A DNA stretch of 64,000 nt from Gracilaria domingensis (lineage: Eukaryota; Rhodophyta; Florideophyceae; Gracilariales; Gracilariaceae), in NCBI GenBank assembly GCA_022539475.1, contig VCMS01000131.1, positions 62,001 to 126,000 of the forward strand, read 5' to 3'. The notes under the pieces were generated by a model, which did not search any database, had not been told where the DNA came from, and worked only from the letters and a program-made list of their open reading frames with translations. The translations under genes and the position numbers were made by a program. Numbering within the stretch: the first letter of the stretch is position 1; every line of letters begins with the position of its first letter. This document shows positions 50,109-59,427 of the stretch, piece by piece.

Positions 50109-51206
50109 GGGGTGCTGTGGGCTCTAGCGATGTGGCGACAAGGCGTGGGGAGTAAGATCGGACGAATGAGCAGTCGAGGGCAATGGCGAAGGTTACGTGC
50201 AGCACACGCGGAGTATATGACGTAGGAGCAACCTGTGTATGGACTCAAGATATGGCGGGAGTGAGCTTGAGGCTGGGCAGGGTTGCTTGATAGCGCAGAT
50301 GGATATCGTACATCTGCTGCGGGGATCAAATTCGGGTCCCGTCTCGGGAATGCCCTACCCTTGGTACAGCTGGTATAAATTGGAAAATGCGTGCGGACCG
50401 GCACAGAAATTCGGCACACTTGTTCGACGTTGCACGTCGCCGCGACGCCCCGTTGCGTCAACGCTGTGCACCGAACTCCAGTGCTCGGCGGGAGGCGATG
50501 GGGGTTGGAAACTGGTTGGAAACTGGTTGGAAGGGGCTATCTTGTGCCCTGCTGTCAGCGTTTCGCGAATCGCACTTCTCTATCAGCTGAACACATGGAA
50601 GTTGTTGCGCCTACGGATTGTAGAGCAGCACAACTGAACACCGCACTCTCCGTCTGAGTCTATACCGGAAACGAGCCGCAGCCGGCCCAGAGACAGGAGT
50701 TCTTTGCCAACCCTCTCGACATACCGTCTACAACTCGCAGATTTGCCGTCAACGATCGGCGCGCCGCGCGATAACGCGCCAAGTGCCCCTCGCACAAGGT
50801 GCACTTCGCCAAATATGGACACGCCGCCACAAAAAGCTGCACGCGCGTGAAGAGCACAGCCAATGAACGCGCCACGTCCGGCGCTCAGTGCGTATGATTG
50901 GCCCATGTGTGCGCAAAAATCCGCTGCAAACCATCGCGCGCCACGACTGGGCCGTTCTTCTCCGCAGAGATAAATCTCTCCCGAGGGCGCCGCCGCCTTG
51001 AGACGTCCGGCGTGGCGTGGCGTTGCTCGACGGACTAGAGGGGCGTGTTTGGCGCGGCGACTCGAAGAAGGAACACATTTTTTCTTCGCGTGTTGAGTGT
51101 TCGTGAGCGCGGTGTCATGGAGTGCGCGTTTGTGTGCGGCGGGGCGGCTGGGTTGCGGCGCGGTGTGCGACGTGACGTGTTGTGTCGAAGGAGAGTGGCG
51201 GTTTCA
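50109..51206. promoter_or_regulatory. Divergent intergenic region
   Basis: 1.1 kb between the divergent BTB-like and 132-residue orphan genes. It has a direct repeat GGTTGGAAACTGGTTGGAAACTGG near 50506 and a GC-rich right half (50750-51200). No gene supported; likely holds both promoters. Confidence 0.5.
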
Positions 51207-51703
51207 ATGTCGTCCATTTCGAGGCCCGCTTCGAAGCAAATCTCGCTTCCGAATCTGGATGACTCCGATCAATCCCCCGTTCAGGACGTGCCCAACGTGC
51301 CCGAGGTAGCCGCCATCTCGGCCACCGTGTGCGAGTTCATGAACAAGGAGCATGTTCGAGACATTGCCAATTACATCATCAAGTTTGGTCACAACTTCGT
51401 ACGTTTTCACATCACACGCTTGCTTCTTTCCCGCGCCCCCAATTTGTACTCTTTGGCTAACGAATGCGTGTTTGTCGTTGCTGTTGCGTATGGTAGGATG
51501 ACTTTTCTCAACTCACTGCCGTCAAGATGACTGCTTTGGACGCCGCCGGTTTCACCGCGGACGTAGTTTCATGCGATGAGTCGCAGTGCGTCTGCGTGCA
51601 GGAGAGATTGACATGGCCTTTGGGTCTCTGTCACAGTGCCAGCGATGTCATTTCTGCTCTCAAGCATCTCAGCATTCTGTGTGGTCTTCCGGCCGACTTC
51701 TAA
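51207..51703 (+). CDS. 132-residue two-exon protein of unknown function
   Basis: Exon 1 51207-51398 (MSSISRPASK...KFGHNF) and exon 2 51497-51703 (DDFSQLTAVK...LPADF), joined in phase 0 across a 98-bp intron with donor GTACGT at 51399 and acceptor GGTAG ending at 51496, preceded by a T-rich tract. Without splicing, frame 1 runs into the intron and stops at 51530. N-terminal 35 residues are Ser/Pro/Asp-rich; then a helix (SATVCEFMNKEHVRDIANYIIKF), and a C-terminal part with four cysteines (SCDESQCVCVQERL, LGLCHS) and a final helix. No family recognised. The clean splice in phase, with continuing helical pattern, supports a real gene. Confidence 0.55.
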
Positions 51704-52180
51704 GACAAGCCGTATAACAGTCTTTTTCTTGCCCTATATGGATAGACATGCTCCGTTTTTTGGTTTCCTCTGCACTAGTATCTTTTGTGAGTGGGCATTT
51801 CTGTGTGCGTCGCGTGTGCCGCGCTTGTTCCTCAAGCTTTACAAGCACACCGTTGGCCTCGTTCATGAATGCACTCATGGATGTACCCGCACTCCTTCAT
51901 CGCCTTATGTCAATACCGTAGTCTTGCTGTCTTGTGCCTGTGTCATAAAACACCCGCCGCTGATGGGTGCCACCGCTAATCGACGTGCTACCCATGTGGC
52001 GATACAGCAATCATTCAGCCTCTCGTATCTTCCCTACTCTCCTACGTCACACGTCCTTTCAGGCCATGTGCCAAAGTACAGTACTCGTGTACGGTCGATT
52101 CTTCGTACCCACACAGACCTTGCGGTGTTGCTTTTTCGAAATCAACCAGGTCGGATTTCACGTCAAAAGGCATTCCAAGG
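51704..52180. other. Intergenic region between convergent genes
   Basis: About 480 bp, presumably 3' UTRs of the 132-residue orphan and of the nuclease. Open frames on the plus strand here are not recognisable. Confidence 0.5.
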
Positions 52181-53266
52181 TCACACCAACGAATCTTTTT
52201 CAGTTCTATCCTGACTTTTAATGTCCCTGTCTGCAGACACAACGTCTGGCAACTCCCATTTGCATGGCGAATCTTCAGCGAGCGACTGTACAGCAATTGG
52301 GGTCAATTCCTGTCTTCTTCGCCACTTTCTTGCACGTTTGGTGCTGCGTTTCGCAAGAGCTACTAACCGTCGCGGGTATTTCTTCCAAGTGTCACCATCG
52401 CGTTGTGGTCTTGCACTACGCGCAAGCTCCCCGCTTATGATGGCATTGTGATTTGGATTGATGACCAGTTGGCCGAACCCCAATCTCATGGAGTTGTCCA
52501 TGTATATGTAAGCCTTCACATTTTGTTCGTTAGGCACTAGAATCTTGAGCCATTCGAATCGCTCAGCATTTTCACTCGCTGCGAACCACGTCTCCATCCA
52601 AACCGCAGCGGGTGTCTCTCTTCCTGGACAATATTCTGCCTTCACCACGTATTCTATCTCCGCCTTTCTGGAACTGTTGATCAAAAACTTTTTCCGCACT
52701 TCGGCAATTATGTTCTCCCATCCAGACATGACTGGGCTGTTGGCACTGCTGAACAGCATGACAATGTTGCGCGTGTTAAGACCATTACCACCTAGCTGCC
52801 TCCCAAGCAAGTGGCCTCTTGTACATTTCATGCCAGGTCCAAGCCATCCTGGCGGCCGATCGTAGTTGTACGCAGTTTTCCCGCAGTCTGCCAAATTTTC
52901 ACCTGTTCTGTTCTTTACCGCCCGGAAGATAGCTCGTACTGATGAGGCTTTCCATTCCTTAAAGTCAGCGGTCGGATTCAAAATAGGTCTGTAAATCAGA
53001 TTGACCCCATTTCGATCGAGGCAGTCCTGGTATATGTAGTCATCCTCACTTACTGGATACCGTCTTTCAAAATCATTGTTACCTTTGGGAGAAACGAATG
53101 CAGCTTGAAAAAAGGATCGAAGATTCTTCGCCCATGTGCGAATTTCACCAATGTCTTGGAGCTTTACGTTGTATACTACTGACGCAACGTAGACCGCAAT
53201 GATCGTGTAAAGGACCGCCAAAGTTAAACAGATGGATAGCCTTCGAAACAAAGCCGCTGCCAACAT
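52181..53266 (-). CDS. Membrane-anchored DNA/RNA non-specific endonuclease (beta-beta-alpha metal)
   Basis: 361 residues. A single N-terminal hydrophobic helix (about residues 10-32, SICLTLAVLYTIIAVYVASVV) acts as a signal anchor or uncleaved signal peptide. The catalytic region around residue 150 reads CTRGHLLGRQLGGNGLNTRNIVML: the xRGH motif with general-base His152 and metal-ligand Asn candidates (N164/N167) of the NucA/EndA nuclease family. Here Thr replaces the usual Asp of DRGH. The C-terminal 70 residues are strongly basic (KRSTKRARKWRRR), suited to nucleic-acid binding. A role in extracellular or lumenal DNA/RNA breakdown, such as nutrient scavenging or defence, is inference. No adjacent gene looks like an inhibitor. 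Confidence 0.8.
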   Translation of the reverse strand: MLAAALFRRLSICLTLAVLYTIIAVYVASVVYNVKLQDIGEIRTWAKNLRSFFQAAFVSPKGNNDFERRYPVSEDDYIYQDCLDRNGVNLIYRPILNPTADFKEWKASSVRAIFRAVKNRTGENLADCGKTAYNYDRPPGWLGPGMKCTRGHLLGRQLGGNGLNTRNIVMLFSSANSPVMSGWENIIAEVRKKFLINSSRKAEIEYVVKAEYCPGRETPAAVWMETWFAASENAERFEWLKILVPNEQNVKAYIYMDNSMRLGFGQLVINPNHNAIISGELARSARPQRDGDTWKKYPRRLVALAKRSTKRARKWRRRQELTPIAVQSLAEDSPCKWELPDVVSADRDIKSQDRTEKDSLV

Positions 53267-54764
53267 TGTTGGGGCTCATCACAAGAAAAGCATCATTTCG
53301 CGAGACGGTGAGGACGACCTACGTTTATAGCCCTCGAAGTCAAGATTCCTTCGCTCTTCGAACCTTACAGGTCAACTGCTCCAAGGTCCTGAAAGTATGT
53401 TGGTACCAGCTATAGACCTGCAATGTAGTGATAACATTTGGCCTTTGAGGCTGGGCAGATTGGCGTTTTACCTGTCATTTTAGAATAGAGGAAGCGAAAT
53501 GGGCCAGCTGACAACGGGAAAACGCACAAACCTAGCCTATGGCTTGCGACAAGTTCAAAAAGTGCAAGAAAGATGGTTGCCCTTCGTGTACCTTCGGTAC
53601 CTTCGATACTCCTGGTACCAGTGGTCCCAAGTTTGTACAAATTCTAATCTGGCTGACGTACTCGGGGTTTTCTGAACAGAAAGTATTGTCGACTGGATGG
53701 CATCGTTCTGCCATCGTGATTAACCCGAGCCAAATACACCAAAGAGAAAGTATGACGACTAATCGCATTAGCTTTTGTCCCCTTTTCTATACTCGAGGAA
53801 GGGACCTCGCCTTCTCTGGAATTTCTCATGACATGCAACAGCAGCAGGCTTTTCTTTTTTTTACTTTTCTCTCTCTAATATGGGCGCAGTAATCTAATTC
53901 CTACTGCTGAACATTTCTGTTGAATGAAACGCTCTTTCACTAGAAAACCCAATACTCCTTCTGGACATTTTCGAATTAAGTCTGCTACGTTCAGGGGTTG
54001 GTTCAATCAGATTGCAGCCGATTGCAATCTCCCCTTAACCCTTGTCGACCACATGGAAGTCAACGCTTCCATGTCTGAAGTTCCTGGAATACCAAGGGTA
54101 TTCCAAGACTTCGATGTATGAATGTTACATAAAAACATCTAAACTTCTATTTCGTGTAGCCAACATGCCTTGCTGGCAAACTTCAGCAACCCTGCAACAG
54201 ACTTTGTCTGCTCGATGCAACCGCCGTTTTAAGAGTAGAGCTGTTGCATATTATAAGCGCATCTTTGAGCGTGGTACGAGAACTATGCGGACTTGATATT
54301 CTTTTAATAGAAAAGAAACAATTTACCATGTAACATACTGGTTAGAGCAAAAGTTGTTGCTCGAAACAAAAGCACTTTTCATACTCAGTTTCAAAACCAT
54401 AGCTACATTCATCTTAGTGTTAGCCGTAAGCCTATGTGTATTTATTCACTATGATGTTCTTCGTTTGTCTCGAATCTTAACTTTCCTTGCAGCTGTGCAT
54501 ATTAAAAAGTTTGTTTTTTTCTAGAAATGATTCATACAGCAATGGGACCTATCTCTATACTATGCGCAGCAACATGGAATACCATAGATTTCCACCAGGT
54601 TTTGCATCATTTTTCACTTATCACTACCATAATAAACAGAAAAGTTCTCATTATTAGTATGTTTCAACAGATAAAAAATTTTCTCAACTAACTCAGCGTC
54701 CCAAAACCTTTCATTCTCTCCCTCTCTCTTACAGCCCCCATAGGTGTAACCAGGATAGGAACAA
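53267..54764. other. Gene-free stretch with small hairpins
   Basis: About 1.5 kb, AT-rich from 54300 on, without a supported gene. Two hairpins lie close together: CATGGAAG/CTTCCATG around 6 nt (54052-54073) and TGGAATACC/GGTATTCCA around AAG (54085-54105). A GGTACC-rich patch lies at 53586-53630. Confidence 0.5.
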
Positions 54765-55005
54765 TTTAATTGCTGGCGATTGCGCCTTACACAATCACTA
54801 GGGCAATCAATTACAATCCTCTACAGACTTGCAATTGCGATATCAATTGCAAGCTTATTAACAATCTTAATTGCGATTTCGAGCTTCTTTGCAATCGTGA
54901 TTGCGATTGCCGTCCTCTTCGCCATCGTAATTGAGATTGCCCGCTAATTGACAATTGTGATTGCGGTTGCCTGCTTCCTGGCAATGCGAATCAATTATAG
55001 TCTGC
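54765..55005. repeat. Degenerate minisatellite, GATTGCGATTGC type, block 1
   Basis: Diverged tandem units of roughly 30 bp, each holding a variant of CAATCGTGATTGCGATTGC followed by a less conserved CCTGCTTCCT-like spacer. The units are clearest at 54885-54985. The core is itself nearly palindromic (GCAATCGCGATTGC). No coding role seen. Confidence 0.75.
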
Positions 55006-55314
55006 TTGACAATAACTGATGATGCATCAAAGCTATTAAACTATGATAAAGAAACAGAATGTTAACTGAAAGAACAATACTAGAAGCACATCAAAAGCCC
55101 TCACATTGTACCAACAAAAGTGTCTAGCCAAGCCAGTTCTACTCAATAAGTAATATCTACGTAGTTCAGCGAGAAACTTTTGATAAATTCAACAATATCA
55201 ATTAAAAGTTTACAAGACCGTCAATAAGGTTTTTGATAGCATCTCCGATAGAATTCAAATTTCACAACCAAAACTGCTTTCATTCGAAACAAGGGAGAGA
55301 TTGTACTCGTGCAG

Positions 55315-55445
55315 TTTCTTGCAATCGCGATTGCGATTGCAACAAACATTGAAATCGCAATTGCGATTGCAAGGCACTTTAAAATCGTGATTGTGGTTGC
55401 AAAAACCCTTGGCAATCGCGATTGTGATTGCAAGACACTTTGCAG
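55315..55445. repeat. Degenerate minisatellite, GATTGCGATTGC type, block 2
   Basis: Four units of roughly 33 bp: core AATCGCGATTGCGATTGCAA plus a spacer such as GGCACTTTA. Same core as block 1, separated by about 310 bp of ordinary AT-rich sequence. Open frames across the block merely translate the repeat. Confidence 0.8.
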
Positions 55446-55634
55446 TCAGGAATTGTGGAATACAATCGTTTTGAAAAGCTAAAGAACGGAGGGGAGCAAG
55501 AGGGAGCAGATTGGTCACAGAGAACAGTAAGAGTGTTTACAACCAAGAACAGAACTGTGAAACTCCTAGGGGTTGCCCTTCGACAGTGCCCGGATCCGCA
55601 CGGAAGAGCCCTGTTTATCTTGTAGAACCTAGCA

Positions 55635-56225
55635 GTGATACCGGCGATGAGCACGTGCTACTCGCCACCACGCGGTGTGCCTGGACTCGATCCGAGATCT
55701 ACCAAACGAGACAAAATGAGTATGCGTACGAGACTTTTACGGAAACCAAAAATGACGACGATGACGCAAAAATCACGAAAACGCACCGTGCTTCGCCTTC
55801 TTCAACTCAACATTCGGGGCTTTCTGGGATTCTCGAAAGGTGCAAAACTTTCGCATTTAGCGCACAACAACCTCATCGATTTCCACTGCCTGCAAGAGAC
55901 CTTTCTTACCCCTACAGACGGTACACAGAAGATAGAAGGATATGAGGCTATAGCACGATGTGATCGGCAGGTGGGATACACGATAGTAGACGAAAAAGGC
56001 GGTGGTGTGGCTGTGTACCTGCGCAAAAGATTTGGAGCTGATCTGATCTCATCTGAGTCTCGCGTTTCTGGAATAGAGATTGTCAGCGTCAGAGTTCAAA
56101 TGACAAAAGCAATGCTATCAGCGGTAAATCCCTATATCGCCCACCACTCCGGCACTCGAATAGGTACGAATGCTCTCATGAAATGCATGAATCCGAGATG
56201 CGAAGTGCTTTTCGTAGTTTGTTGA
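55635..56225 (+). mobile_element. Non-LTR retrotransposon (LINE) endonuclease fragment, 3' truncated
   Basis: From about 55790 the frame encodes the start of an APE-type endonuclease/exonuclease/phosphatase domain: LLQLNIRGFLGFSKGAKLSHL, DFHCLQETFL with the catalytic Glu, GYEAIARCDRQ, and GGGVAVYLRK. It continues to a YIAHHSG-like segment and then loses similarity before a stop at 56225. The reverse transcriptase expected downstream is absent. Losing the 3' side is unlike the usual 5' truncation of LINEs and suggests that a later event, possibly the LTR element that follows, cut it. Non-functional. Confidence 0.7.
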
Positions 56226-57188
56226 TCCGTTACCAAATTTGACACCTCATGTTATGAGAGGCTACTGTAGTAGTGGCCCTATTTTTGGGTATGTGTAGAA
56301 ACGATAGTGTTTCTGCACACGTCTACTGAGTTGGCACGATGCCGGGTAAGCCGTGGTAAATCTTTTACTGTTGTACAAGTATAGAATGTTGGCCGGTAGC
56401 TTCGGATAGTAAAATATACTTAGTCGATATTTCTCTAAGTGCTTGATATAGATGGCGGTACTTCCCGCCACATGGCGGGAAGTAACCGTCAATAATGCCT
56501 TTGGCTCAAGCTCTTTCCCGCGTTCGAATAGTGTTTTGTACCTAACCGGGTTTTACTCCCGTATTTTTGGAGTTTCTATCTATCTCTGTCCCCAAATAGT
56601 TCTAGACCGTCGCTATTTTATCTTTGCTGTTGTTTTATTGTTGTTATTTCCGTCATACAGCTCCAATACCTCTGTTTTGCTGTACAGGTTTGACCCACAT
56701 TGTTTGAGAATATCTCTCAATCTCGCGAGTCAGTACAATGCTGTGCGGCTGGTTGGTTGTCCATTTTGCCCAACATCGTTGGCTTGGATATCTCTACTCG
56801 CTCTAGCTCGCCGGTAATACCGGACTTCTACGCCGATTCGACCTACCCCAACCTCTGGCTGCACGCCCAGGACGGCGCTGCCCGGATTTACAACCGGCCT
56901 GTGTCAGCCCTACCGGAAGGTCCTACCACCGTCTCTACCCCTATAGGGAGGGGGGCTCGGACACCCCGTATGTGCGCTTTCCGCGACACGGCTCTGGTTT
57001 GCCTACTCGTGGGATTGCACCACAAACTGATCTCCCGACTTAGAATCGGCATTATTGGCCAACATTTGTTGGAGTTGGTTCGCTTGTTTGGAGCCCAGAT
57101 AGTTGGGAATATCCGTTCCTACGGTTCTTTCTTTGTCCGTTTTCGGAAGTTGTTTTGGTTTCCAATTGGCCGACTGTGTCGGTGAACG

Positions 57189-59216
57189 ATGTCATCCCGT
57201 CGCAGGAGTGGCGCTCCGCGTGCTGCTTCTGTGCCCGGTTCGTCCGGATTGCCGTCAAGTCTGCCTCCTCTGCCGAAGGACACCCTCGAGGTCTCCGGTA
57301 ATAGCGCTCCGGAACCGGCTTCCCTGGGTCTCCGTTCTGATAACGGGGCCCCATTCACTCGAGGGCCAACTGAAACCGCACCTGCGGAAACCGCAACTGC
57401 GGCTGATTCCGCCGCAGCGGTTGACGTTATGTCGTGGCGGTCCGAAGAGTACACCCTCCTTGAATTAGAGGCTCAGGTTCGCATCCTGCAAAACTCCCAA
57501 GTGGGCCTCATCCGGGATATTACGAAACTCCTGCAACGGCTGGATGAAGCCGGTGTCCGGGATGTTTCGAGCGACGTCCGCGTTTTACGGTTTGATGTCA
57601 ACCAGATCATGGAACACCGACAAGTGTCAGCTGCCCTGCACGAGCAGGCTTCCGCGCGCCTGGACCGCTTGGCTACCCGTCTGGAGACGGTCGAACAAAT
57701 CATCATTTCTGATGCTACTGTGGCCGGAGCCCCAGTTTCCGAAGGTTCTCGGCATTCGCACCGCTCCCGGGGTCGCCCGGCTAAGGAGAAGAAGGTTAAG
57801 TTGGAACCTGATTCGTCTTCTTCGTCCTCTTCAGAAGAAGAAGCCCAAAATCTGGGATCTTCATCCGACTCGTCGGATAGCGAGAACGATCGCTGTCGCC
57901 AGCGTGCTTCCCGTTCGCGGGCTACTGAAGCCACTTCTGGTGTTGCACCAGGCCGTACGAAAAGGCGGAGACTCCTTGGATTGAAGAAATTGAAGCCGAC
58001 GAATCTACTGTATCGAAAGTTTCTGTCGTACCGATATTACCGGCTTGAAGACACGACGCCTCAGAGGACCCCACGTGGGACCGGCAAAGTGCAAAATCAT
58101 CTCCGAGAAATGGAGCTCACGCTAAAGCCCCACAAGTTCTCTGGGGAAGATCCAATTCTTGTCTTGGATTTTCTTGGCCGCTTCGTGGCGGAAGCCGATG
58201 TACTTCGGATGAGTGAGGCACAGGCCTACAATGCGCTGCCGTACTTTTTGACGGGCATAGCCGAAGATCAATTCAATTCGGTTCGTGGGTTGTCTCGCGC
58301 CTCCGAAGGAGGAGTTTCGTGCGGGCCGGAAGCGGTGCAATATCTTCTGCGCTCTTACGCGACAGGCAATGCGATACAGGGTGCTATACTCGCGCTGCGA
58401 GACACGAAGCAAGGGGCCGACGAGTCGGACACTGTTTGTTCCACACGCCTCAACAAGGCTTTCCGCAGAAGTGGCAACGTGTTCTCCGCAGCTGAGCGGT
58501 GTAGGATGTTTGTTGATGGCCTAGATCGTTCGATCAAGACGCTGGTAGCCCGTTATCGGGAGAATAAACGCCGGATTACCTATCTGGAACTCGTACAATT
58601 TGCCCAAGCTGAGGGTGATACAGCTCGCGCACGCGCTGGTGTCAAGACGCACACGCGCCGCCTCCTTCATGTAGAAGGCTGGGACTCTTCTTTGCCTCTA
58701 TCACGAGTTTCGATTCAACGAGGTTACGCTATCCTACACCTGTTACAGGACAATGGTTCAATGCCGAGTTCGGAACTGCCGTCAACAACGGAGCCGTCTA
58801 CAGTCGAGGTGGACCCGGTTTTGTACGCCGGCCAACACGTTCCGGCTTTGCACGTGCCACATTCTGGTGAATATCGCAGTCAAAGCCCTGGTTGGAGGGA
58901 TCCCTATCCTCCACCACAGGAGCGCCGTCAACCGAATCCGGATCTTCTCCGGCACCTTATTTGCGACACCTGTTACAGGCATGGACACATCGCTCCGAAT
59001 TGTTTAGTGCCCATACGGGATATAGCGAAGATCGTGCCTCAGTATGAGTCGTTGACGCCCACCGAGCGGGAACGCGTTCCCGACAAATCGTACCTTCGTG
59101 CGAAGGCGGAGACTCAGCCTGGAAGCCAGGAAACGGTGCCATCGAATGGTGGAACTGTAGCGGCTCCTGCGGAATCGAAACCTGCGCAGATTGGCGGCGA
59201 AGCTCAGAAAAACTGA
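57189..59216 (+). CDS. Retrotransposon Gag-like protein with CCHC zinc knuckle
   Basis: 675 residues, uninterrupted, ATG start. Order: a low-complexity N-terminus; a coiled-coil-like region (about 80-180); a Ser/Glu/Lys-rich acidic-basic linker; a capsid-like helical domain of the Ty3/gypsy retrotransposon type (about 300-470); and a zinc knuckle CDTCYRHGHIAPNC (CX2CX4HX4C, near 58962-59003). It would form the particle core around element RNA. The intact state contrasts with the broken pol and suggests recent loss or selection for Gag alone. It ends 211 bp before the pol frame. Confidence 0.85.
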   Translation: MSSRRRSGAPRAASVPGSSGLPSSLPPLPKDTLEVSGNSAPEPASLGLRSDNGAPFTRGPTETAPAETATAADSAAAVDVMSWRSEEYTLLELEAQVRILQNSQVGLIRDITKLLQRLDEAGVRDVSSDVRVLRFDVNQIMEHRQVSAALHEQASARLDRLATRLETVEQIIISDATVAGAPVSEGSRHSHRSRGRPAKEKKVKLEPDSSSSSSSEEEAQNLGSSSDSSDSENDRCRQRASRSRATEATSGVAPGRTKRRRLLGLKKLKPTNLLYRKFLSYRYYRLEDTTPQRTPRGTGKVQNHLREMELTLKPHKFSGEDPILVLDFLGRFVAEADVLRMSEAQAYNALPYFLTGIAEDQFNSVRGLSRASEGGVSCGPEAVQYLLRSYATGNAIQGAILALRDTKQGADESDTVCSTRLNKAFRRSGNVFSAAERCRMFVDGLDRSIKTLVARYRENKRRITYLELVQFAQAEGDTARARAGVKTHTRRLLHVEGWDSSLPLSRVSIQRGYAILHLLQDNGSMPSSELPSTTEPSTVEVDPVLYAGQHVPALHVPHSGEYRSQSPGWRDPYPPPQERRQPNPDLLRHLICDTCYRHGHIAPNCLVPIRDIAKIVPQYESLTPTERERVPDKSYLRAKAETQPGSQETVPSNGGTVAAPAESKPAQIGGEAQKN

Positions 59217-59427
59217 GCGTGGGAGCCTCCAGCAATGGAGAGGGGCTCCCAGCGACGGGGTTTAGTGCGCCTGAGGCAGAGAAGCCTCGCTCCCGGGTCA
59301 CAATCCTTTCGAGAAAGATGGCCACTACAGACGTGGACTCTGAGCACCTTGGTGTCTTGCGTCGCCCGTGGATACGGTCTAAGAACAGCCTGTTCAGCTG
59401 AGCCGGTCCCCGAATAGAGTCCTGCTC

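Noticed and set aside
52181-53266. Reading the nuclease as a toxin-immunity pair
   Set aside because: No adjacent small gene resembles an immunity protein and the neighbours are unrelated; a scavenging or defence nuclease is simpler.
56226-57188. Exact 5' LTR boundaries and tRNA primer-binding site
   Set aside because: Several TGG-starting candidates exist, but without the 3' LTR for comparison none can be supported, so no LTR feature was annotated.
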